Below, piece after piece: positions 25,455-33,401 of a stretch of 50,262 nucleotides of DNA. The notes under the pieces were generated by a model. That model had not been told where the DNA came from. It was given only the letters and a program-made list of their open reading frames with translations, and ran no database searches. Numbering within the stretch: the stretch's first letter is position 1; every line of letters starts with the position of its first letter. Position numbers and translations under genes: made by a program. This stretch comes from Synergistaceae bacterium UBA6101 (lineage in GTDB: Bacteria > Synergistota > Synergistia > Synergistales > Synergistaceae): positions 1 through 50,262 of the forward strand of contig DIWR01000004.1 in assembly GCA_002428495.1 (NCBI GenBank), read 5' to 3'.

Positions 25455-26645
25455 ATGGAAGATAAACAGGGAACGACAGTTTTCGGAAGCGCGCTTATAT
25501 GGTTCGGAGCGGCTGTATCCATTGCGGAGATATTGACGGGAAGCCTTATTGCACCTCTCGGTTTTTCGAAGGGAGCCGCTGCTGTCGTCATAGGTCATAT
25601 TATTGGCTGCATACCTCTATATCTTGCAGGCCGTATAGGTGCAGAAACCGGAAAAAGCGCGATGGAAACCGTTAAAATTTCATTCGGTCAAAAGGGTTCT
25701 GTATTTTTTTCTGTGCTGAACGTGACGCAGCTCGTAGGCTGGACGGCGGTGATGATCATAGGCGGCGGCCGGGCAGTCGCTGTTATTGCAGAAAAGTACA
25801 CTGGGACATACAATTCTTCTCTCTGGTGTGTGGTGATAGGTCTTCTGATAATAGTATGGATAAAAATAGGAATAAAAAACCTAGGAAAGATAAACACTTT
25901 TACTATGACAGCTCTTTTTTCTCTTACAGTACTTCTCAGTTTCATAGTCTTCAGGGGAGGTACTGCATTAGGATCTGCCGGGAGCATGAGTTTCGGGAGT
26001 GCTGTTGAGTTGTCGGCGGCGATGCCGCTCTCATGGATTCCTCTGATCTCAGACTATACGCATAACTCCTCAAATCCGCGCAAAGCATCACTTGTAAGCG
26101 TGCTGGTATATTTTGCCGGCAGCACGTGGATGTACATGATAGGTCTGGGAGCCTCGATATTCACAGGAGAGAGCGATATCGCCAGGATCATGCTGAGTGC
26201 CGGCCTTGGAGTGGCCGCGGTATTCATTATTGTAATATCGACAGTGACTACCACTTTTCTGGATGTATATTCAGCAGGAGTCAGCTCCAGCAGTATAACG
26301 GACAGGGTAAGCAGCACGACGACTGCTCTTATTGCATGTATCGCCGGTACTGCTCTCGCAGTTTTTACTCCGATAGAACAGTATGAAAACTTTCTCTTCC
26401 TGATCGGGTCAGTTTTTGCCCCGATGATATCCATACTAATAACAGATTTCTTCATCCTGAAGAAGGATCACTTCAGCGAGAGCCTGAATATTTCCAACTT
26501 TATCCTTTGGATCGCGGGATTTGTTCTTTACAGGGGGTTCATGGCGATGGAGACAGTTTTTGGAAACACACTGCCGGTAATGGCAGCAGTAATAGTACTT
26601 GTCACTGCGGCAGGCAAAGCAAGAGAACTTATTTCAAGAAGCTGA
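25455..26645 (+). CDS. cytX: putative hydroxymethylpyrimidine transporter CytX
   Basis: 396 residues, about 12 helices, NCS1 (cytosine/purine permease) family. The N-terminus FGSALIWFGAAVSIAEILTG and the WIPLISDYTHNS segment are characteristic of CytX. Its place directly behind a TPP riboswitch and ahead of thiM-thiE-thiD supports uptake of the thiamin pyrimidine moiety (HMP). ATG 25455 with gggatggggg upstream; the ribosome site lies in the tail of the terminator region, so translation also depends on read-through. Confidence 0.93.
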   Translation: MEDKQGTTVFGSALIWFGAAVSIAEILTGSLIAPLGFSKGAAAVVIGHIIGCIPLYLAGRIGAETGKSAMETVKISFGQKGSVFFSVLNVTQLVGWTAVMIIGGGRAVAVIAEKYTGTYNSSLWCVVIGLLIIVWIKIGIKNLGKINTFTMTALFSLTVLLSFIVFRGGTALGSAGSMSFGSAVELSAAMPLSWIPLISDYTHNSSNPRKASLVSVLVYFAGSTWMYMIGLGASIFTGESDIARIMLSAGLGVAAVFIIVISTVTTTFLDVYSAGVSSSSITDRVSSTTTALIACIAGTALAVFTPIEQYENFLFLIGSVFAPMISILITDFFILKKDHFSESLNISNFILWIAGFVLYRGFMAMETVFGNTLPVMAAVIVLVTAAGKARELISRS

Positions 26646-26665
26646 AAGCAGAAAGGAGAATAAAT

Positions 26666-27490
26666 ATGTTTGCCGAAATTTTAAATAAAGTCAGGCTGGA
26701 CTGTCCTCTTGTCCACTGTATAACCAACTACGTGACTGTAAACGACTGCGCCAACGTACTGCTTGCCTGCGGAGCATCCCCTGTGATGGCGGATGACGAG
26801 CGCGAGGCAGAAGAGATCGTATCGATCGCTTCTGCTCTTGTGATAAACATAGGTACTCTTAACAGCAGGACGATCCCCTCCATGTTCAAAGCAGGCAGGA
26901 GGGCAAACGAACTCGGACGGCCGGTGATCCTTGATCCTGTTGGGGCGGGTGCCTCCTCGCTGCGTACTGCAACGGCAATGGACTTGATGAGGGAAATAGA
27001 TTTTGCCGTCATCAGGGGAAATATTTCAGAGATAACCTCCATAGCAGGAGGGGAGTCAAAGACACGCGGAGTTGACGCGTCCGCCTCGGAACTTTTGGAT
27101 GGAGATCTGCCCGCAGATGTCATCTCCCTGATCCTGAAGCTCAGAGAAAAGACAGGGGCTGTGATCACTGTAACAGGTCCCAAAGATATAGTCGCCGGAG
27201 AAAAAGATCTATACATAGTCAGAAACGGCCATCCCATGATGTCAAAAGTCAGTGGAACAGGGTGCATGCTCACTGCAATTACAGGTGCCTTTTGCTCGGC
27301 AGCCCCTTCAGATATCGCTGTTGCTGCGGCTTCCGCAGCGGGAATGTTCGGAGTGGCTGGAGAGTTTGCTTTTGAACGGCTCACCTCCGAAGGCGGAGGA
27401 ACTTCTACCTACAGGTCATACATCATAGATGAAGTAAGCAAAATGACTCCGGAAAAGATGAGGGAGGCTATAAAAATTGAGAATAGATAA
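26666..27490 (+). CDS. thiM: hydroxyethylthiazole kinase
   Basis: 274 residues from ATG 26666 with an aaaggaga site; the frame stays open upstream into cytX but that part is not coding. It phosphorylates 4-methyl-5-(2-hydroxyethyl)thiazole. Recognisable blocks are CPLVHCITNYVTVNDCAN at the start, ILDPVGAGASS, RGNISEI, TGPKDIV and the anion-hole motif SGTGCMLTAITGA. Length is usual for ThiM. Its end overlaps the thiE start by 14 bases, indicating coupled translation. Confidence 0.96.
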   Translation: MFAEILNKVRLDCPLVHCITNYVTVNDCANVLLACGASPVMADDEREAEEIVSIASALVINIGTLNSRTIPSMFKAGRRANELGRPVILDPVGAGASSLRTATAMDLMREIDFAVIRGNISEITSIAGGESKTRGVDASASELLDGDLPADVISLILKLREKTGAVITVTGPKDIVAGEKDLYIVRNGHPMMSKVSGTGCMLTAITGAFCSAAPSDIAVAAASAAGMFGVAGEFAFERLTSEGGGTSTYRSYIIDEVSKMTPEKMREAIKIENR

Positions 27491-28121
27491 ACATTCATTA
27501 AAACTATATGCCGTAACTGACAGAAAATGGCTTAAAGGAAGCTCTCTGGAGGAAGAGGTGGAAAAAGCTGTGAGGGCAGGTGTGACTATAGTACAGCTAA
27601 GGGAAAAGCACATGGAATTTTACGAACTGGTGAGCCTGGCAAAAAAAATTGGAGCTGTAGTCCATAGATACAATGTCCCTCTGATCATCAACGACGACAT
27701 CGAAGCTGCACTGGCATCAGGTGCTGACGGCGTACACATCGGACAGGAGGATATTTGCGCATCCGAGGCAAGGCAGAAGATCGGCAGCTCAATGATACTT
27801 GGGGTCTCCGCCCGGAGTGCGGAAACGGCGCTTGAAGCGGAAAGGTGCGGAGCTGATTACATCGGTGCAGGCGCAGTATTTTCAACATCAACGAAGGAGG
27901 ACGCTGGTAAAATATCCTTCTGCGAACTCAAAAGGATCTGCGATTCTGTCTCCATACCTGTGGTAGCAATAGGAGGCATTACTGAAGAAAACATAATGGA
28001 GCTTTCGGGTTCCGGGATAGCGGGAGCAGCAGTTGTATCGGCGATATTTGCCAAAGACGATGTCGCCGCATCGGCTTCAAGACTGTTGGCCCTTACTGAA
28101 AAAATGCTGGGAAACAAGTAA
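27477..28121 (+). CDS. thiE: thiamine-phosphate synthase
   Basis: 214 residues from TTG 27477, with gggagg 9 bases upstream. The TIM-barrel motifs are QLREK, LIINDDIEAAL, GVHIGQED, LGVSARS, DYIGAGAVF and VVAIGGI. It joins HMP-pyrophosphate and thiazole-phosphate to thiamin phosphate. It overlaps thiM and is followed after 19 bases by thiD. Confidence 0.96.
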   Translation: MRIDKHSLKLYAVTDRKWLKGSSLEEEVEKAVRAGVTIVQLREKHMEFYELVSLAKKIGAVVHRYNVPLIINDDIEAALASGADGVHIGQEDICASEARQKIGSSMILGVSARSAETALEAERCGADYIGAGAVFSTSTKEDAGKISFCELKRICDSVSIPVVAIGGITEENIMELSGSGIAGAAVVSAIFAKDDVAASASRLLALTEKMLGNK

Positions 28122-28140
28122 CCGTAAAGGAGAAATCGAA

Positions 28141-28941
28141 ATGATGAGAAAAGTATTAACGATCGCCGGTTCCGACTGCAGCGGTGGCGCGGGCATTCAG
28201 GCAGATCTCAAAACGATGACAGCCTTCGGTGTCTACGGAATGAGCGTTATCACTGCACTGACAGCGCAGAATACTACCGGAGTTTCCGAAATAATCGAGG
28301 TAGATCCTGAGTTTGTGGCAAAACAGATAGACGCGGTTTTTACGGATATCCGGCCGGATGCGGTCAAGATCGGGATGGTAGCAAATTCATCCCTGATAAG
28401 GATCATATCTGAGAAGCTTAAAGAGTATGATGCAAAAAATATTGTAGTGGATCCTGTTATGGTATCCACCAGCGGAAGCAGGCTCCTGAAGGATGACGCG
28501 GTAGATTCCCTCATAAATGACCTTATACCGCTTGCAGACATAATTACCCCCAACATTCCAGAGACAGAGGTCTTGAGCGGTATTAGGATCAAAGACATGG
28601 AGAGTATGGCAGAGGGCGGCCGCCTTATTGCAAAAAAGGCAGAGACCGGCGTGCTTGTAAAGGGGGGCCACTTTGGAGATAGGGCGGATGACCTTCTCGT
28701 AACACGCGAAGGTTCAGAGGTCTGGTTTTACTCAGAAAGGATAGACAACCCGAATACTCACGGCACAGGATGTACTTTGTCATCTGCAATAGCATGCGGG
28801 CTTGCATCGGATCTTTCCCTGGAAGAGAGCGTCCTGGCTGCCAAAGAGTACATTACTGATGCATTGAAAAGCAACCTGGATCTGGGCATGGGCAGGGGCC
28901 CCCTTGATCATTGCTGCAGGATCGGAACAGCCAGAGATTAA
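28141..28941 (+). CDS. thiD: hydroxymethylpyrimidine/phosphomethylpyrimidine kinase
   Basis: 266 residues from ATG 28141, 8 bases after aaaggag. The frame is open further upstream through the end of thiE, but that extension is not supported. Ribokinase-fold motifs: TIAGSDCSGGAGIQADLKT, MVSTSG, ITPNIPE and the catalytic GTGCTLSSAIA. It makes HMP-pyrophosphate for ThiE, completing salvage together with CytX and ThiM. No thiC, thiG or thiH is present, so the locus is salvage only within this window. Confidence 0.96.
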   Translation: MMRKVLTIAGSDCSGGAGIQADLKTMTAFGVYGMSVITALTAQNTTGVSEIIEVDPEFVAKQIDAVFTDIRPDAVKIGMVANSSLIRIISEKLKEYDAKNIVVDPVMVSTSGSRLLKDDAVDSLINDLIPLADIITPNIPETEVLSGIRIKDMESMAEGGRLIAKKAETGVLVKGGHFGDRADDLLVTREGSEVWFYSERIDNPNTHGTGCTLSSAIACGLASDLSLEESVLAAKEYITDALKSNLDLGMGRGPLDHCCRIGTARD

Positions 28942-28943
28942 AT

Positions 28944-28977
28944 GAAAAAACCGGAAACGAATGCCTCCGGTTTTTTT
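28944..28977. terminator. bidirectional terminator between thiD and ferredoxin
   Basis: aaaaaaccgga (28945-28955) and tccggtttttt (28966-28976) are exact complements, giving a T-tract on either strand and serving both convergent genes. Confidence 0.9.
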
Positions 28978-28998
28978 CATATCATAGTGATTTAATTA

Positions 28999-29172
28999 TT
29001 ACTGAGAAATCGCGCTGACAGGGCAGGTCGCAACACAGGCCCCGCACTCTACACATGTGTCGGGATCTACCTTTGCTTTTCCGTCATTCATACTGATCGC
29101 TGATGTCGGGCAAACGCCTACGCATGCCTCGCAACCTACACAAGCATCCTGGTCAACTACTGCTTTAGCCAT
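28999..29172 (-). CDS. 2[4Fe-4S] ferredoxin, 57 residues
   Basis: A short gene read from ATG 29172 to TAA at 28999, with a strong taaggagga site about 9 bases upstream. It encodes 57 residues with two perfect CxxCxxCxxxCP motifs (CVGCEACVGVCP and CVECGACVATCP), the classical clostridial-type 8-iron ferredoxin. It is a low-potential electron carrier for fermentation enzymes. The neighbouring genes do not define a single partner; oxidoreductases and hydrogenases elsewhere in the genome are likely clients. Confidence 0.95.
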   Translation of the reverse strand: MAKAVVDQDACVGCEACVGVCPTSAISMNDGKAKVDPDTCVECGACVATCPVSAISQ

Positions 29173-29675
29173 TGTAAGAAGTCCTCCTTAGATTATGTTT
29201 CAAAAGTATTTTTGCGGAAAAAATGGAACCCCGCACCTGCGTATTCTATATTGAAAAAGAAAATGCATCAACCTTTTTTGTGAACACCTTTTTTGTGAAA
29301 TGTTTTGTGAACTATGGAAGAGGTCAATGTCAGAAAAGGGACGTCCTCCCCGGTTCTCTTATAGGTAAAGTTCAGTACTGACCCGCTTTTGGTTAATTAT
29401 ATGCCTTGCAGATATTTGTTCAATCCAGGTTTATATTGAACGTGCAAGAGTAGACAGATTACTTGTAAAGGTAGTAGAATTACCTAGACGGGTAAAAATA
29501 AAAACACCCATTTTCTTTGTTGCATTAACCTTTATGCCAAGCCGTTTTTGACGGTTATTATTTCGATAGACGGAGGTGGTTTTTACCGGTAGGTTCTTTT
29601 TTCAAACGTTTTTGTATGTTCCTGCAACTGTTTTTTTATTATTTTTTCAAAAATCGAAAGGGGAGTTGTCTTATT
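29173..29675. other. 503-base gene-free leader between ferredoxin and nhaC
   Basis: It holds the ferredoxin ribosome site and promoter region, two direct ccttttttgtgaa repeats (29272-29284, 29287-29299) plus a partial third, and several inverted repeats from 29405 on. The largest is cttgca/tgcaag enclosing gttcaat/attgaac (29405-29448). Others are aggta/tacct (about 29468-29484) and a ccgt/acgg hairpin near 29541-29555. No known riboswitch class is recognised. Confidence 0.5.
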
Positions 29676-31193
29676 ATGGAGCCTCGTAAACCTTCACTTG
29701 CCTTGACTCTTGCAGTGTTTTTGTCAGTAGCGGCAATGATCGCGGCCAGTGTTCTCGTATGGGAAGTTGACATTCACATTACACTTATCCTTGGCGCAAT
29801 ACTTACAATTGCGGTCGGGGTTGCAGTCCTCAAGTATGATTACGCCACAATAGAAAAAGGCATTATTGATGGCATAATGACAGGCATGCAGGCCTGTCTC
29901 ATCCTTTATACCGTTGGCCCGCTTATCGGGACCTGGATCCTAAGCGGAGTAGTACCAACCATGATTTACTACGGACTGGCTATTCTCAGCCCGTCAATTT
30001 TCCTTTTTGCCACACTGCTCATCTGCTCTGTCGTATCACTGTCGACCGGTACATCATGGGGGACCTCCGGGACTGTCGGTATCGCCCTTATGGGGATCGC
30101 GCTTGGTCTTGGCATCCCTGCACCTCTCACTGCAGGCGTGGTCATTTCCGGAGCATACTTCGGCGACAAAATGTCTCCACTTTCTGATACTACTAACCTG
30201 GCACCGGCTGTTGCAGGAACTGACCTTTTTCAGCACATCAGAGCCATGGTGTGGACCACCGGGCCAACTTACATCATAGTTGCCGTGATCACGATCGTTA
30301 TTGGTTTCCGTTATGCCGGGGGAGAACTTGATGCTGCGAAGATCGCTGCCATCCAGGCACTTATGAAGGCTGAATTCTGGATCAACCCGGTCACGCTCAT
30401 TGCGCCTCTTGTTGTTATTTGCCTTTCCGCAATGCGCAAACCGGCCCTCCCCAGTCTGTGGGCTGGTATTTTTGTTGCTATTATCATTGCCTTGGTCAAT
30501 GGTTCAGGAATTGGCGAAATTCTAAATATCATGCAGTATGGATATTCACCGACAGTCTCTGCCACAATAGCCGGTGCGGGTGAGGATGCGGCAGCTCTGG
30601 CCAAAGTCCTTGCCGAGAGCAACATCACCGTCGCCCCGGATATTGCTCTGGAGGCAGCCAATGACATAGTTAAACTTATGGAACGCGGCGGTCTGCAGTC
30701 TATGAACTGGACGATCTCACTCATCATCTGCGCATTCACTTTTGGTTTTTCTATGGATACATGCGGTTTCCTCAAGGTCATGCTCGAAGCTATAATGAAG
30801 CCTATCAAGTCAGTCGGCGGAATGATCACAGCGACCATCATGTCCTGCTTAGTCTGCGATATTTTCCTTGGTGACCAGTACCTGTCTATAGCGATGCCGG
30901 GAACGATGTTCAGGTCTGCGTATGAAGAAAAAGGACTGCACCCGAGGATGCTCTCACGTTCGCTTGAGGACTCAGGTACGCTGCTTTCCGTCCTTATCCC
31001 CTGGAATACATGCGGTGCTTACCACACGACAGTTCTTGGTGTGCCGACGCTTGAATATGCTCCATATGCGTTCCTGAACTACCTCAATCCAATAGTAGCA
31101 ATCCTATTGACCTACATGGGCATAGGCATAGCCTGGAAAGGCAAGAGCGGCGAACCTGTAATTTCAAAGGCGCGTCCTGCGGATCTGGTTTAG
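29676..31193 (+). CDS. nhaC: NhaC-family Na+/H+ antiporter
   Basis: 505 residues from ATG 29676 with a aaaggggag site. About 11-12 helices. Family motifs include STGTSWGTSGTVG and GAYFGDKMSPLSDTTNLAP, plus DQYLSIAMPG in the second half and NTCGAYHTTVLG. It exchanges Na+ (or in some relatives substrates such as malate or amino acids) for H+. In a cell that pumps Na+ with methylmalonyl-CoA decarboxylase it could link the Na+ and H+ gradients. A long structured leader precedes it. Confidence 0.9.
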   Translation: MEPRKPSLALTLAVFLSVAAMIAASVLVWEVDIHITLILGAILTIAVGVAVLKYDYATIEKGIIDGIMTGMQACLILYTVGPLIGTWILSGVVPTMIYYGLAILSPSIFLFATLLICSVVSLSTGTSWGTSGTVGIALMGIALGLGIPAPLTAGVVISGAYFGDKMSPLSDTTNLAPAVAGTDLFQHIRAMVWTTGPTYIIVAVITIVIGFRYAGGELDAAKIAAIQALMKAEFWINPVTLIAPLVVICLSAMRKPALPSLWAGIFVAIIIALVNGSGIGEILNIMQYGYSPTVSATIAGAGEDAAALAKVLAESNITVAPDIALEAANDIVKLMERGGLQSMNWTISLIICAFTFGFSMDTCGFLKVMLEAIMKPIKSVGGMITATIMSCLVCDIFLGDQYLSIAMPGTMFRSAYEEKGLHPRMLSRSLEDSGTLLSVLIPWNTCGAYHTTVLGVPTLEYAPYAFLNYLNPIVAILLTYMGIGIAWKGKSGEPVISKARPADLV

Positions 31194-31213
31194 CAAGATA
31201 AGAGCAGTTTAAA

Positions 31214-31672
31214 TTGCAGGGAAAACTGCCGGAACTTGAAAATATCCTGGTCTCAAGATCAGGAAGGACCACCAGCAACTATAAGACTGCGACCTTTGCA
31301 GCAATAGGCGTCTATCTTATAGGAGGCACTCTCTGGAGATATTATTCTCTGGGCATCACAGATAAGGCTCTGCCTAACATCATTCTGGGGGTTGCAAGTT
31401 TCTTTGTTCTCAAGTATCAGAAACTTGTATATTTATCCCCGATAGGGATGGTAAAAGAGACACACACATGGATCACCCACCACAGAGAAGTGATGAAATG
31501 GAAAGAAATTAAATTTATCACTTTGATGCACAAGAAGGGCGAGACAATGGTGTTTCTGGAGAGGGATAATTTAGGGTGGAAAGTGCTTTTTGAAAGGGAT
31601 CAGGTCAATGATCTCAAGAGAATTTTAAAGCAGTATATCCCGGATATTGAGATCAACGAGATAGACCGGTAG
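31214..31672 (+). CDS. small membrane protein with two helices and a PH-like tail, unknown function
   Basis: 152 residues from TTG 31214, with only a weak aagag site. Two hydrophobic segments (TATFAAIGVYLIGGTLW near 25-42 and LPNIILGVASFFVLKY near 53-68) are followed by a beta-rich tail (WKEIKFITLMHKKGETMVFLE) that resembles bacterial PH-like domains. No family is recognised with confidence. It starts 20 bases after nhaC and shares its terminator, so it may be an accessory of the antiporter. Confidence 0.6.
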   Translation: MQGKLPELENILVSRSGRTTSNYKTATFAAIGVYLIGGTLWRYYSLGITDKALPNIILGVASFFVLKYQKLVYLSPIGMVKETHTWITHHREVMKWKEIKFITLMHKKGETMVFLERDNLGWKVLFERDQVNDLKRILKQYIPDIEINEIDR

Positions 31673-31688
31673 TTTCAAACACAAAAGG

Positions 31689-31732
31689 AGCCCCCTGACA
31701 ACTAAGGTTTCAGGGGGCTACTTTTGTTTTTC
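31689..31732. terminator. terminator between convergent genes
   Basis: agccccctga (31689-31698) and tcagggggct (31710-31719) form a perfect stem, followed by acttttgttttt on the plus strand. Confidence 0.88.
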
Positions 31733-31744
31733 CATAAAAATCAG

Positions 31745-32953
31745 TTAGTTATTAAAGTGTTTTTTTACTGCTTCCGCAACATTCTTTCCCAGCAGTCTGC
31801 ACTGATCCAGATCTTCCTCTGTCGGACATGATTTGACTTCGACTGATGGCTGTATAAGGGTCCAGTCCCCGCTCTGTTCGGCAAAGAGCTGCAGTTCAGC
31901 CAGAGCGCCTTTGCTCCAGCTGTAGGAGCCGCATATGCCAAGGATCCTGTTTTTCATCATTTTGTTTGAAAGGGACCTGCAAAGGGTCGCCATGGGGGGA
32001 TAGAGCTCAGTATTGTATGTACAGCTGCCCAATACCAGCCCTTTGTACCTCCATATGTCCGCTACCATGAATGATAGGTTGTCCCTTGAAACATCATGTA
32101 CGAATATGTCTTTTATCCCGGCCTCTGATATTGAACGGGCTATGGCGTCGGTCATGAACTTGGTATTTCCATACATGGAACCGTATACCACCACGACTCC
32201 TTCGTCGGTATCATGCCTGCTCCATTTGTCATAAAGATCTACTATGTGCTTCGGGTTAGTCCTGTGTATAGGTCCGTGTGCCGGGCAGATTATTCTCGGA
32301 TCGAGAATCCGTACCTTTGCTATAGCCTTTTGAGTCGGTGAGGCGTACCTTCCGACTATGTTGGCGAAGTAACGGAGTATTTCATATTCATAGTGGACCA
32401 TATCGAGCTCGTCATCGAATATTCCGCCCTCAAGAGCGCTGAATCCACCAAAGGCGTCCGTTGAAAAGAGGACTTTTTCAGTTGTATCGTAGGTTACCAT
32501 GCTCTCAGGCCAGTGTACCATCGGTATCATTGCAAAAGTCACCTTGTGATGCCCCAGGTCCAGGACGTCCCCCTCTTTGACCTCGATGATATTTTCAGTG
32601 ATGTTGTAGAAAGCATCGACCATTTCCACGGTCTTTTTATTTCCGATGATCTTCATCTCTGGGTAGAGGTGGCGAAGCATCCTTATGGAACCGGAGTGGT
32701 CGGGTTCCATGTGGTTAACTATCAGATAATCGATAGTCCTTCCTGCCGGCAGGACTGATGTCAGCCTTTCTATATAGTCGGAAAGGTTGCCGCTTTTGAT
32801 AGTGTCGATAATTGCAGTTTTGTCATCGTTGATCAGATAGGCGTTGTAAGATACTCCCTTTGGAAGTGTCCAGAGACCTTCAAAGAGATCGGTTTCGCGG
32901 TCGTTCCCGCCTATCCAGTAGATATTTTTTGTTATTTCTATCGCTTTCTGCAT
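31745..32953 (-). CDS. fprA: FprA-family A-type flavoprotein (flavo-diiron O2/NO reductase)
   Basis: 402 residues from ATG 32953, which has aggcaggta upstream; the longer open frame to 33091 is not supported. The N-terminal beta-lactamase-like domain has the diiron ligands HMEPDH (H81, E83, D85, H86), H148 (VHWPES), D166 (FSTDAFGG) and H226 (CPAHGPIHR). The C-terminal flavodoxin domain begins VVVVYGSMYGNTKFM (about 253-267) and binds FMN. It reduces oxygen to water or NO to N2O and protects anaerobes. Electrons usually come from rubredoxin or ferredoxin. It is a monocistronic unit. Confidence 0.95.
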   Translation of the reverse strand: MQKAIEITKNIYWIGGNDRETDLFEGLWTLPKGVSYNAYLINDDKTAIIDTIKSGNLSDYIERLTSVLPAGRTIDYLIVNHMEPDHSGSIRMLRHLYPEMKIIGNKKTVEMVDAFYNITENIIEVKEGDVLDLGHHKVTFAMIPMVHWPESMVTYDTTEKVLFSTDAFGGFSALEGGIFDDELDMVHYEYEILRYFANIVGRYASPTQKAIAKVRILDPRIICPAHGPIHRTNPKHIVDLYDKWSRHDTDEGVVVVYGSMYGNTKFMTDAIARSISEAGIKDIFVHDVSRDNLSFMVADIWRYKGLVLGSCTYNTELYPPMATLCRSLSNKMMKNRILGICGSYSWSKGALAELQLFAEQSGDWTLIQPSVEVKSCPTEEDLDQCRLLGKNVAEAVKKHFNN

Positions 32954-32979
32954 CGCTATACCTGCCTTTCGTGAACTTT

Positions 32980-32995
32980 TGCATTTACAAATGCA
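32980..32995. promoter_or_regulatory. 16-bp palindrome upstream of fprA, candidate operator
   Basis: tgcatttacaaatgca has 7-bp complementary arms (tgcattt/aaatgca) about 27 bases before the fprA start codon, where a repressor or redox sensor would act. Confidence 0.45.
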
Positions 32996-33283
32996 TAATA
33001 ATAATACAGCAACATCAATGATAGGATAAGATAGCAAAAAAAACAAAACTAAAAACATTACAAATAAGGCCAAATAATAATTTTCAAACAAGAAAGATTA
33101 TTCTGACACTTCATTATACCCATTTTATAATCAAGGCTGAATCCATTTTTTAGTGCCTAAAAGAAGGTGAAACACTTCACGTAAAGGCAGGCTTCAAAGT
33201 ATTTTACGTAAATCTACAAAAAAGCTTCCATAGTAGATATATTTTTCGGTTTGATCAATATGTCTGAAATGACCTGTCAAATG

Positions 33284-33312
33284 TTGCAATTTTCGTAAAC
33301 CTGACTGATAAT
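33284..33312 (+). promoter_or_regulatory. promoter of the methylmalonyl-CoA operon
   Basis: TTGCAA 33284-33289, 17-base spacer, GATAAT 33307-33312. A CGTAAA copy lies in the spacer. The start codon is about 90 bases downstream. Confidence 0.6.
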
Positions 33313-33401
33313 AGTACGGTGTGATTTTTTACAACCCAAATTAAGTGTGCAGGTGATCTGTATAAAACGGTCACGAAATGTTTCATAAGGAGGCGGAGTA
33401 A

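Larger units (their letters stand above)
32954..33401. other. 448-base divergent intergenic region fprA / mutase operon
   Basis: It contains the fprA ribosome site and a 16-bp palindrome, then AT-rich sequence, three CGTAAA copies (33180, 33207, 33294), and the mutase promoter. I looked for a cobalamin riboswitch because the operon uses B12, and found none of its conserved blocks. Confidence 0.5.

Noticed and set aside
26507..26665. Upstream extension of the thiM frame into cytX
   Set aside because: The first 53 codons are out of frame with cytX, unlike ThiM, and ATG 26666 has a good ribosome site.
28033..28140. Upstream extension of the thiD frame into thiE
   Set aside because: The added residues do not belong to ThiD, and ATG 28141 has a ribosome site at proper spacing.
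29314..29364. 16-codon ORF in the ferredoxin/nhaC gap
   Set aside because: No ribosome site and no similarity; too short to support as a gene.
32954..33401. Cobalamin riboswitch upstream of the B12-dependent mutase
   Set aside because: None of the conserved cobalamin aptamer blocks is present.
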